NCBI GenBank assembly: GCA_913064935.1
Contig: CAJYBF010000076.1
Location: 1-5,724 of the forward strand
DNA: 5,724 bases
Source: an uncultured Mollicutes bacterium
GTDB taxonomy: Bacteria; Bacillota_I; Bacilli_A; MAG-NZ
Reading direction: 5' to 3'
Shown here: positions 1 through 5,724 of the stretch, one piece after another
Position numbering within the stretch: the first letter of the stretch is position 1
Layout: every line of letters starts with the position of its first letter
Position numbers and translations under genes: made by a program
The notes under the pieces: generated by a model
What the model saw: the letters and a program-made list of their open reading frames with translations, nothing else
What the model was told of the DNA's origin: nothing
Databases searched by the model: none

Positions 1-1985
1 ATCCACAACAGAGTGCTGTTATAACTACTGAGATTGCATCGGGAAGATTTGAAGATGATATAAGAAGAATGAGAATGGCTGCTTGGCATGGTGCTGATCA
101 TTTGATGGTTATTAGAACAGCTGGACAATCTCATTTTGACGGTTTATTAGAAGGAACTCCTCAAGGTATTGGTGGAATTCCTGTAACAAGAAAACAAGTA
201 AGAGCTCCAAGAAAAGCTTTAGATATAATTGAAGATGAAGTAGGTAGAAAACTAAATTATCACTCTTATGTATCTGGAGTTGCTGGACCTGAAATAGCAG
301 TTATGTTTGCTGAAGAGGGCGTTAATGGGGCTCATCAAGATCCACAATATAAAATATTATATAGAAATATAAACATGATTCGTTCAATTGTAGATGCTGC
401 TGAAAGTAAAAAGATTATGGCTAGTGAGAGAATCCTTCAAATTGATGGAGCTCATAATGCAAATGCTACCGCAAGAGATGCATGGAAGGTAATGCCTGAG
501 TTATTAGTTCAACATGCTATAAATTCTAGGTTTAGTGAGCATTCGGGGATGAAGAAAGAGGATATTGCTTTAAGCACAGTTCCTCCAGCTGCACCACCTG
601 CGCCAGACTTAAAACTTAACTTACCATACGCAGTAGCTTTAAGAGAATTCTTTTCAGACTACAAGATGAGAGCTCAAATGAATACAAAATATATGGATTC
701 AAGCACACGTGAAGCTACAGTGACACATGTTTTAAATCTATTGATTTCGAAATTAACTAGTGCTGATATTCAATCTACTATCACTCCTGATGAAGGAAGA
801 AATGTTCCTTGGCATATGTATAACATAGAAGCTACCGATACTGCAAAACAAGCAATGATTGGTATGGATGATATTTTAAGTATGGTCGAACTTAAAGACA
901 CTGGATATTTATATGAAACAAAAAGAGAAATCCAAGAAAGAGCGATTCTCTTTATGGAAGAAGTACTTGAATATGGTGGATATTTTGAAGCTGTAGAAGC
1001 TGGTATGTTTATTGATTCCGGAGAATACCCTGAAAGAAATGCTGACGGTATCGCTCGTGAGATTAATGGGGGAATTAGTCCTAACTCTGTATATGAAAGA
1101 GATGAAGACTATATGGCTCCAGTATCTGCTCATTTCGGATATAACAATGTAAGTCAATATGGAGTTACTAATCCATCTGAATTAATTGGGGGTTGTACTT
1201 TAGAAGACCCTGATAAGATTATTTATATAGATGAGTTAGATGAAACCGATAATGTATATTTACGTATGGATGATAATGAAAAATACAGAGATTCGAATTT
1301 GATAAGACCAGAAGTTGAATGGTTAGCTGATGGTGTTGTTCAAATTGATATTACTTTACCAACTGACGTTCGTACAGCTGAGTATGCAGCGATAGAGATA
1401 GGAAAGAAAATGAATCTTATAGAAGTTGAAGTAATCCATAAGGAAGTTTTACACCCTGTTGAGGGAAGTAGGATTCAATTGAAAGGGAAGGTAGACTTCG
1501 ATATAGATATATCAAAACTTATTATCCCAAAAGAAGTACCAGTCATGAGCGATGATGAAATTCGCTTAGCGATTGATAATAGACCAATGACGATAGTAGC
1601 AGCCACAGTAGGCGAGGATGAACACTCTGTAGGGCTGAGAGAGATAATTGATATTAAACATGGTGGAATCGAAAAGTATGGAATTAAGATTCATTATTTG
1701 GGAACGTCTTGTTCGATAGAGAAACTGGTAGATGCAGCTATAGAACTGAATGCTGAAGCCATTTTGATGTCTACAATTATCTCACATGATGATATTCATT
1801 ACCGTGCGATGAAAAAAGCTCATGATTACGCAATAGAAAAAGGGATTAGGGATAAAATACAAATCATCGCTGGTGGAACGCAAGTTTCAAGAGACTTAGC
1901 ACTTGAGACTGGTATAGATGATGCCTTTGGTAGAGGTACAAAAGGATTCAACGTTGCTACATCTTTAATCAAGAACAGAAAATAA
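1..1985 (+). CDS. oraE: D-ornithine 4,5-aminomutase, large (E) subunit; 5'-truncated by the window edge
   Basis: Adenosylcobalamin- and PLP-dependent subunit that, with small subunit OraS, moves the terminal amino group of D-ornithine to C4, giving 2,4-diaminopentanoate in the cytoplasm. The frame is open to the left edge (first full codon at base 3) and family-like residues (PQQSAVITTEI) precede the ATG at 69, so that ATG is internal. About 660 residues are visible; aligning the cobalt-ligand histidine with His618 of the Clostridium sticklandii enzyme suggests 75-80 are missing. The TIM-barrel part carries the family signatures GRNVPWHMYNIEA (about 799-837) and ERDEDYMAPV. The C-terminal Rossmann B12 domain has DxHxxG (DEHSVG, 1617-1634, His codon 1623), the LGTSCS strand-loop near 1698 and AGGTQ near 1869. 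The lysine at 1656-1658, 11 residues after that His, matches the PLP-binding lysine (K629). The stop overlaps the next start by one base. oraS should lie just upstream. Identification is very secure. Confidence 0.96.
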   Translation, partial: PQQSAVITTEIASGRFEDDIRRMRMAAWHGADHLMVIRTAGQSHFDGLLEGTPQGIGGIPVTRKQVRAPRKALDIIEDEVGRKLNYHSYVSGVAGPEIAVMFAEEGVNGAHQDPQYKILYRNINMIRSIVDAAESKKIMASERILQIDGAHNANATARDAWKVMPELLVQHAINSRFSEHSGMKKEDIALSTVPPAAPPAPDLKLNLPYAVALREFFSDYKMRAQMNTKYMDSSTREATVTHVLNLLISKLTSADIQSTITPDEGRNVPWHMYNIEATDTAKQAMIGMDDILSMVELKDTGYLYETKREIQERAILFMEEVLEYGGYFEAVEAGMFIDSGEYPERNADGIAREINGGISPNSVYERDEDYMAPVSAHFGYNNVSQYGVTNPSELIGGCTLEDPDKIIYIDELDETDNVYLRMDDNEKYRDSNLIRPEVEWLADGVVQIDITLPTDVRTAEYAAIEIGKKMNLIEVEVIHKEVLHPVEGSRIQLKGKVDFDIDISKLIIPKEVPVMSDDEIRLAIDNRPMTIVAATVGEDEHSVGLREIIDIKHGGIEKYGIKIHYLGTSCSIEKLVDAAIELNAEAILMSTIISHDDIHYRAMKKAHDYAIEKGIRDKIQIIAGGTQVSRDLALETGIDDAFGRGTKGFNVATSLIKNRK

Positions 1986-1987
1986 TG
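1983..1987 (+). other. TAATG stop/start overlap, oraE to MutL-like gene
   Basis: The oraE stop TAA and the next ATG share one base. The upstream 20 bases hold only A-rich sequence without a GGAG or GAGG core, unlike the other three starts in the window. Reinitiation by ribosomes finishing oraE is the likely way this gene is translated, which would tie chaperone level to the mutase subunit. Confidence 0.75.
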
Positions 1988-3268
1988 TATGATTTCGTAA
2001 TTGTTGAGATAGGAAGTACAACTACTTTAGTAAATGTTTTTGATAAATCAATATTGATTGGTCAAGGAGTTCATCCAACAACAGTGGAAGATGTAACAAT
2101 AGGAGTTAATAAAGCTATTGAAGATTTCAAGAAAAATCATTTGATAAGTGATTTTGATTATAAAGAGATGTTTGCCACGAGTAGTGCGGCTGGTGGATTA
2201 AGAATGACTGTTCACGGTCTTGTTTATGATATGACTGTTAAAGCAGCAAGAGAAGCTGCTTTAGGTGCTGGAGCCAATTTGCATTTCATTACTGCGGGTA
2301 AATTAAAACCATTTGATTTAAAAAAGATCGAAAGTATAAATCCTAACATAATTTTATTAGCAGGTGGAGTAGATTTTGGTGAACGAGAGACTGCCTTATA
2401 CAATGCAAGAAAAATTAGCAGCTTAAATCTAAGTGTACCAATTGGATATGCTGGAAATTGTGAAAACACAGATGATCTAACCGATATACTGAATGAAGTA
2501 ACTTGTGTTGATAATGTTTATCCAAAAATAGATAATTTGAATGTTGAACCTACTAGACGAGTAATACACGAAGTGTTTGAAGAGAATATCATTCACGCAA
2601 AAGGAATGAAAAACATTAAGAGTGTCGTAACAGACAACATTATGCCAACACCTGGCGCTGTCATGGAAATCGCTAAATTGTTAGCTAATGAACTAGGTGA
2701 TTTACTTGTAATAGATGTAGGTGGTGCTACCACAGACATTCATTCAGTTACAAGTTATGTAAATGATTCAGTTATCTCTCCGGAGCCTGATGCGAAACGC
2801 ACAGTAGAGGGAGATTTAGGTGTATATATTAATAAAGATAATTTGGTTAGTTTAACTGACTTAAGTAGTTTTAATAATATAAATGATTTGCTTGAGAACT
2901 ATAGTCCCATAACTAAGTCGGATGAGGAGCATGAATTAGTACCCAAACTAACTTATACAGCTGTAAAAGAGTCATTGAATAGACATGCTGGAGAATATAA
3001 AGAGTTTTATACAAGTAGTGGTGTCAAGCGCTTTGTTGAAGGAAAAGATTTAACCGACATAAAATATATTATATTGACAGGAGGGGCTTTGACGAATTTA
3101 GATGGTAAAGAAATAGTTTCCAAAGTTTTAGAAGAAAAATCAAAAAAACTGCTACCTATAAACGCAGAAATATTAATTGATGGTAAATACATAATGGCTT
3201 CTTTGGGTGTTCTAAGTAGGAAATATCCAGAAATAGCTATTAATATCTTAAGAAGGAGTTTAGTCTGA
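1985..3268 (+). CDS. GlmL/MutL-family ASKHA ATPase, probable reactivating chaperone of D-ornithine aminomutase (OR-4 type)
   Basis: Cytoplasmic ATPase of 427 residues, in the family named after glutamate mutase MutL/GlmL and unrelated to mismatch-repair MutL. Visible ATP-fold elements are the N-terminal phosphate-1 loop EIGSTTT (residues 8-14), the LLAGGVDFGE segment (124-133), the second phosphate loop IDVGGATTDIHS (243-254), the family segment KRTVEGDLG (271-279) and an adenosine-type TGGAL (365-369). There is no signal peptide or membrane segment. Members sit beside B12-dependent mutases and are thought to exchange or release damaged cobalamin in an ATP-dependent way; a gene of this kind follows oraE in described ornithine clusters. 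Its target is inferred from adjacency. At 427 residues it looks somewhat shorter than the roughly 460 I recall for GlmL. Its ATG shares one base with the oraE stop (TAATG) and no good Shine-Dalgarno precedes it, so translation probably depends on oraE. Confidence 0.88.
   Translation: MYDFVIVEIGSTTTLVNVFDKSILIGQGVHPTTVEDVTIGVNKAIEDFKKNHLISDFDYKEMFATSSAAGGLRMTVHGLVYDMTVKAAREAALGAGANLHFITAGKLKPFDLKKIESINPNIILLAGGVDFGERETALYNARKISSLNLSVPIGYAGNCENTDDLTDILNEVTCVDNVYPKIDNLNVEPTRRVIHEVFEENIIHAKGMKNIKSVVTDNIMPTPGAVMEIAKLLANELGDLLVIDVGGATTDIHSVTSYVNDSVISPEPDAKRTVEGDLGVYINKDNLVSLTDLSSFNNINDLLENYSPITKSDEEHELVPKLTYTAVKESLNRHAGEYKEFYTSSGVKRFVEGKDLTDIKYIILTGGALTNLDGKEIVSKVLEEKSKKLLPINAEILIDGKYIMASLGVLSRKYPEIAINILRRSLV
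3253..3258 (+). promoter_or_regulatory. Ribosome binding site of orr
   Basis: AAGGAG lies nine bases before the ATG at 3268. It sits inside the last codons of the MutL-like gene (encoding part of the LRRSLV tail), so the orr start can be loaded independently as well as by coupling at the TGATG overlap. Confidence 0.8.
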
Positions 3269-4278
3269 TGTATCCTAAATTAGTAATAAATATTGGAAAG
3301 CTTAAACATAATACTGAATTTCTTGTAAGTAAACTTTCGCCTATAAAAGTGATGGGAGTAACGAAGGTGTTTTGCGCATATGAACCTGCAGTGCAAGCTA
3401 TGATAGATGGCGGAATTAGTTACTTAGCTGATTCAAGATTAGAAAATCTTGAGAAGATAGAAACCAAGTTACCTAAGGTTCTCCTTAGAATTCCGATGCA
3501 AAGCGAACTAGAAAAAGTCGTTCAAATAGCTGACATTGTCTTAGTAAGCGAAGTAGATACTATTAATAAGTTGAACGAAGAAGCAAAAAAACAAAATAGA
3601 AAAATAAGTATTATCTTGATGTTTGATTTAGGTGATTTAAGAGAAGGTTTTTGGTTCGAAAATGGAATAGATTTTGTTGACGATATTAAACATTGTGATT
3701 ATGTGAACATTATGGGAATAGGTACTAATTTAACTTGTTACGGAGGAATAATCCCAAGCAAAAACCATTTATATCAACTAAATGAAATAAAATCGAAGTT
3801 ATATCAAAAAGGCGTAGATGTAGAAGTAGTTTCTGGAGGTAATTCATCAAGTCTTTATATGAATGATTTAGACCCAATAAACAATTTACGAATAGGAGAA
3901 GCAATTTGTTTAGGAAGAGAAACTGCATACGGCGATATTATAGAAGGGTTATACGATGACGCTTTTATACTTGAAGCTGAAGTAATTGAAGTGAAGGATA
4001 AACCGAGTTTTCCAATTGGTGAAATTGGAATGGATGCTTTTGGAAACAAGCCATCATTTAATGATGTAGGAGTTACAAAGAGGAGTATTATTGCGGTAGG
4101 TAAGCAAGATGTTGATGTTACTGGTTTAATATTTGAAAATAAAATTATAGGTGCCAGCAGTGATCATTTGATCATTGAAGGTGATTACAAACTCGGAGAA
4201 ATAGTAAAATTTAAATTAACATATGGTGCTCTATTAGCATTATCTACTAGCCCTTATGTTAAGAAAGAGGTAGTCTAA
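3268..4278 (+). CDS. orr: Ornithine racemase (PLP-dependent, alanine-racemase-like fold)
   Basis: Interconverts L- and D-ornithine, supplying the D-isomer to the OraS/OraE aminomutase. The 336-residue protein has the fold-type III PLP barrel at the N-terminus, with the PLP lysine most likely K33 in [10 protein letters not shown], followed by barrel strands at [10 protein letters not shown] (52-61), [13 protein letters not shown] (117-129), [11 protein letters not shown] (149-159), the phosphate-binding-type SGGNSSSL (189-196) and [13 protein letters not shown] (207-219). The C-terminal beta domain ends with [10 protein letters not shown] (295-304). Automated pipelines would probably call it alanine racemase; the Orr assignment rests on overall resemblance to the clostridial ornithine racemase group and on its place directly after oraE and the MutL-like gene. 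Length fits Orr and is shorter than a typical Alr of about 370-390. The ATG overlaps the preceding TGA by one base and has AAGGAG nine bases upstream. Substrate specificity is inference. Confidence 0.88.
   Translation: MYPKLVINIGKLKHNTEFLVSKLSPIKVMGVTKVFCAYEPAVQAMIDGGISYLADSRLENLEKIETKLPKVLLRIPMQSELEKVVQIADIVLVSEVDTINKLNEEAKKQNRKISIILMFDLGDLREGFWFENGIDFVDDIKHCDYVNIMGIGTNLTCYGGIIPSKNHLYQLNEIKSKLYQKGVDVEVVSGGNSSSLYMNDLDPINNLRIGEAICLGRETAYGDIIEGLYDDAFILEAEVIEVKDKPSFPIGEIGMDAFGNKPSFNDVGVTKRSIIAVGKQDVDVTGLIFENKIIGASSDHLIIEGDYKLGEIVKFKLTYGALLALSTSPYVKKEVV
4264..4270 (+). promoter_or_regulatory. Ribosome binding site of arcA
   Basis: AAAGAGG lies seven bases before the ATG at 4278, inside the last codons of orr (KKEVV tail). 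It supports the overlapping start as the true arcA start. Confidence 0.75.
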
Positions 4279-5465
4279 TGATTAAAGTACACTCTGAAAT
4301 AGGTAAACTTAAAAAAGTGTTGGTTCATCGTCCTGGACATGAACTTGATAACTTGATTCCATCACTACTTGATCAATTATTATTTGATGATATTCCATGG
4401 CTAGAGTTAGCACAAGAAGAGCATGATGCTTTTGTTGAGCTGCTGAGGAGTAAAAACATTGAAGTAGTGTATCTAGAAGAATTAATGGCCGAAGTTATAG
4501 AAGATAGTAAAGTTAAAGAGGAGTTTTTGTATCAATTTTTAGGAGAAGCTAAAATAAATTCTCATACAAAAAGAATCGCAGCATATGAATATTTAAAAAA
4601 AATGCCGGCTTTTGAACTAGTTCAAAAATCCATGAGTGGAATAAGAAATACGGAACTAGCGCTACCCAGAACAAGATTGGCAGATTATATTGATAAATAT
4701 CCTTTTGTTACTGATCCTATGCCAAACTTATATTTTACTAGAGACCCTTTTGCTAGTATAGGAGATGGAGTTTCTATCAATCATATGAGAACAGAAACTA
4801 GAAATAGAGAGACTATATATGCAGAATACATCTTCAAGTATCATCCTGATTACACAAGAACCGAAAAATTTTATAGTAGAGATGACTCTTTATCAATAGA
4901 AGGTGGAGATGTCTTGATTTTATCAGATGAGATTTTAGCTGTTGGAATAAGCGAAAGAACTCAACCAGAAGCTGTTGAAAAGATAGCTAAAACATTATTT
5001 AATAGAACTAACTTTAAAACGATTTTAGCGTTTTATATTCCTAACTCTAGAGCGTTCATGCATTTAGATACTGTTCTTACTCAAGTGGACTATGATAAAT
5101 TTACAGTGCACGGAGGAATAGAATCTAATTTGGAAATTTATGAAATCACAAGTTTAAGAGGACGACTGAAAATCAAGGAACTGAAGAAAAGTCTACAAAA
5201 AACACTATCTCACTATTTAGGAAAAGATATAACCTTGATAAAATGTGGTGGTGGAGACTACGTAGATTCAAGAAGAGAACAATGGAGCGATGCTGCAAAC
5301 ACATTGGCAATAGCGCCTGGAGAAGTAGTTGTATATTCAAGAAACACAGTTACTAATAGATTGTTAGAAGAAAATGGTATTAAGACACATGTTATTCCAT
5401 CTAGTGAGTTATCACGAGGACGCGGTGGACCAAGGTGTATGAGTATGCCATTAATTAGAGAGTAG
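4278..5465 (+). CDS. arcA: Arginine deiminase
   Basis: Hydrolyses L-arginine to L-citrulline and ammonia, the first step of the arginine deiminase pathway, in the cytoplasm. The 395-residue length is normal. All catalytic positions expected from the Pseudomonas aeruginosa enzyme are present with matching spacing: N150 and D156 in [10 protein letters not shown]208 and D211 in IEGGD, R227 in SERT, H262 and D264 in MHLDT, R382 in GRGGPRC and the nucleophile C387 near the C-terminus. The start is supported by the family N-terminus ([16 protein letters not shown]) and by AAAGAGG seven bases upstream. The ATG overlaps the orr stop by one base (TAATG). Placed between ornithine racemase and ornithine carbamoyltransferase, it feeds the ornithine route. 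The gene looks intact and active; no regulator or operator is visible next to it. Confidence 0.97.
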   Translation: MIKVHSEIGKLKKVLVHRPGHELDNLIPSLLDQLLFDDIPWLELAQEEHDAFVELLRSKNIEVVYLEELMAEVIEDSKVKEEFLYQFLGEAKINSHTKRIAAYEYLKKMPAFELVQKSMSGIRNTELALPRTRLADYIDKYPFVTDPMPNLYFTRDPFASIGDGVSINHMRTETRNRETIYAEYIFKYHPDYTRTEKFYSRDDSLSIEGGDVLILSDEILAVGISERTQPEAVEKIAKTLFNRTNFKTILAFYIPNSRAFMHLDTVLTQVDYDKFTVHGGIESNLEIYEITSLRGRLKIKELKKSLQKTLSHYLGKDITLIKCGGGDYVDSRREQWSDAANTLAIAPGEVVVYSRNTVTNRLLEENGIKTHVIPSSELSRGRGGPRCMSMPLIRE

Positions 5466-5467
5466 AA

Positions 5468-5474
5468 AGAGGAG
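5468..5474 (+). promoter_or_regulatory. Ribosome binding site of the carbamoyltransferase gene
   Basis: AGAGGAG fills half of the 14-base gap between the arcA stop (5463-5465) and the ATG at 5480, with a five-base spacer. It is the only ribosome site in the window that is not inside a coding sequence, and it fixes the start of the partial gene. Confidence 0.85.
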
Positions 5475-5479
5475 ATTAT

Positions 5480-5724
5480 ATGTTCAAAGGAAGAAGTTTT
5501 ATTACATTATTAGATTACACGCCATCAGAAATACAGCATTTATTGGATTTGTCAATCAGACTTAAAAAAGATAAGAAAGATGGTATTCCCCACAAAGTGT
5601 TAAATGATAAGAACATCGTCATTTTATTCCAAAAAGACACGACAAGAAAACGCTTTGCTTTTGAAGTAGGGGATATGGACTTAGGGATGGGCGTTACTTA
5701 TTTAGGGCCTCATGGTTCTCAAAA
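5480..5724 (+). CDS. arcB: Ornithine carbamoyltransferase, N-terminal 81 residues; cut by the right edge; variant TTRKR motif
   Basis: The fragment matches the carbamoyl-phosphate-binding domain of ornithine carbamoyltransferases: FKGRSFITLLDYTPSEI at residues 2-18, then IVILFQKD, and VTYLGPHGSQ at 72-81 with the 80s-loop glutamine kept. After arcA it would run catabolically, splitting citrulline with phosphate into ornithine and carbamoyl phosphate, hence arcB; argF cannot be excluded from the N-terminus alone. The phosphate-binding motif, normally STRTRCAF, reads TTRKRFAF here (residues 54-61), changing the first Ser to Thr, the second Thr to Lys and the Cys to Phe; both arginines remain. 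This could be a lineage variant, an altered substrate preference, a decaying copy or a sequence error. The ornithine-side motifs (HCLP, SMG loop) lie off the window. The start is supported by AGAGGAG five bases upstream and 14 bases after the arcA stop. Confidence 0.85.
   Translation, partial: MFKGRSFITLLDYTPSEIQHLLDLSIRLKKDKKDGIPHKVLNDKNIVILFQKDTTRKRFAFEVGDMDLGMGVTYLGPHGSQ

Noticed and set aside
69..71. ATG at 69 as the start of oraE
   Set aside because: The same frame stays open back to base 3 and encodes family-like residues, and the resulting protein would lack about 100 N-terminal residues; the gene simply begins outside the window.
909..1157. Reverse-strand open frame inside oraE
   Set aside because: It lies antisense to a strongly conserved part of oraE, encodes low-complexity Phe/Ser/Ile-rich sequence and has no recognisable family; it is a shadow of AT-rich coding sequence. 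The same applies to the reverse-strand frames at 2224-2469, 3007-3192, 3725-3928 and 3855-4049.
1985..3268. DNA mismatch-repair MutL
   Set aside because: Only the name is shared. The protein has ASKHA phosphate loops and no GHKL ATPase motifs, and sits beside a B12 mutase.
4159..4174. Repeated TGATCA palindromes (TGATCATTTGATCA) as an operator
   Set aside because: They lie in the middle of orr and encode the conserved SDHLI residues of the C-terminal domain; coding constraint explains them.
3268..4278. Alanine racemase (Alr) for cell-wall D-alanine
   Set aside because: The fold is shared, but length, sequence style and position directly after the ornithine aminomutase genes favour ornithine racemase.
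5466..5479. Terminator or promoter between arcA and the carbamoyltransferase gene
   Set aside because: The 14-base gap is filled mainly by a ribosome binding site and has no hairpin or room for a promoter.
1..5724. Mollicutes origin with TGA read as tryptophan
   Set aside because: The arginine deiminase resembles mycoplasmal ones in places, but the tryptophans inspected in oraE, orr and arcA are encoded by TGG and TGA serves as the stop at 3266-3268 exactly at a gene junction.

Overview
The window is a continuous, AT-rich stretch of five genes, all on the + strand and tightly packed. Both ends cut through a gene, so this is the interior of an operon. No promoter, terminator, RNA gene, mobile element or CRISPR array is visible, and no gap between genes exceeds 14 bases. 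AT-rich codon choice (AGA for arginine, many AAA/GAA codons), Shine-Dalgarno sites of the GGAG/GAGG type and the anaerobic amino-acid fermentation genes point to a low-GC, probably anaerobic member of the Bacillota (a clostridial or tissierellal type of organism). The tryptophan codons inspected are TGG and one gene ends in TGA, so the Mollicutes code is unlikely. The genus cannot be fixed from this window.

Layout: (1) 1-1985, the 3' part of oraE, the large B12/PLP subunit of D-ornithine 4,5-aminomutase, with about 75-80 N-terminal residues lying off the left edge; (2) 1985-3268, a GlmL/MutL-family ASKHA ATPase, the probable reactivation chaperone of the aminomutase; (3) 3268-4278, orr, a PLP-dependent ornithine racemase of the alanine-racemase fold; (4) 4278-5465, arcA, arginine deiminase; (5) 5480 to the right edge, the first 81 codons of an ornithine carbamoyltransferase (arcB/argF type). 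The first three junctions are one-base stop/start overlaps (TAATG, TGATG, TAATG) and the fourth is a 14-base gap carrying a strong ribosome binding site.

Together the genes describe one route. Arginine is deiminated to citrulline (ArcA), and citrulline is phosphorolysed to L-ornithine plus carbamoyl phosphate (carbamoyltransferase). L-ornithine is racemised to D-ornithine (Orr), and D-ornithine is rearranged to 2,4-diaminopentanoate by the OraS/OraE aminomutase, kept active by the MutL-like ATPase. The remaining genes (oraS, ord, ortA, ortB, carbamate kinase, transporters) would be expected outside the window. The proteins belong to known families. The most notable points are the fusion of the arginine deiminase route to the oxidative ornithine route in one apparent transcription unit, and an altered carbamoyl-phosphate-binding motif (TTRKR instead of STRTR) in the truncated carbamoyltransferase.
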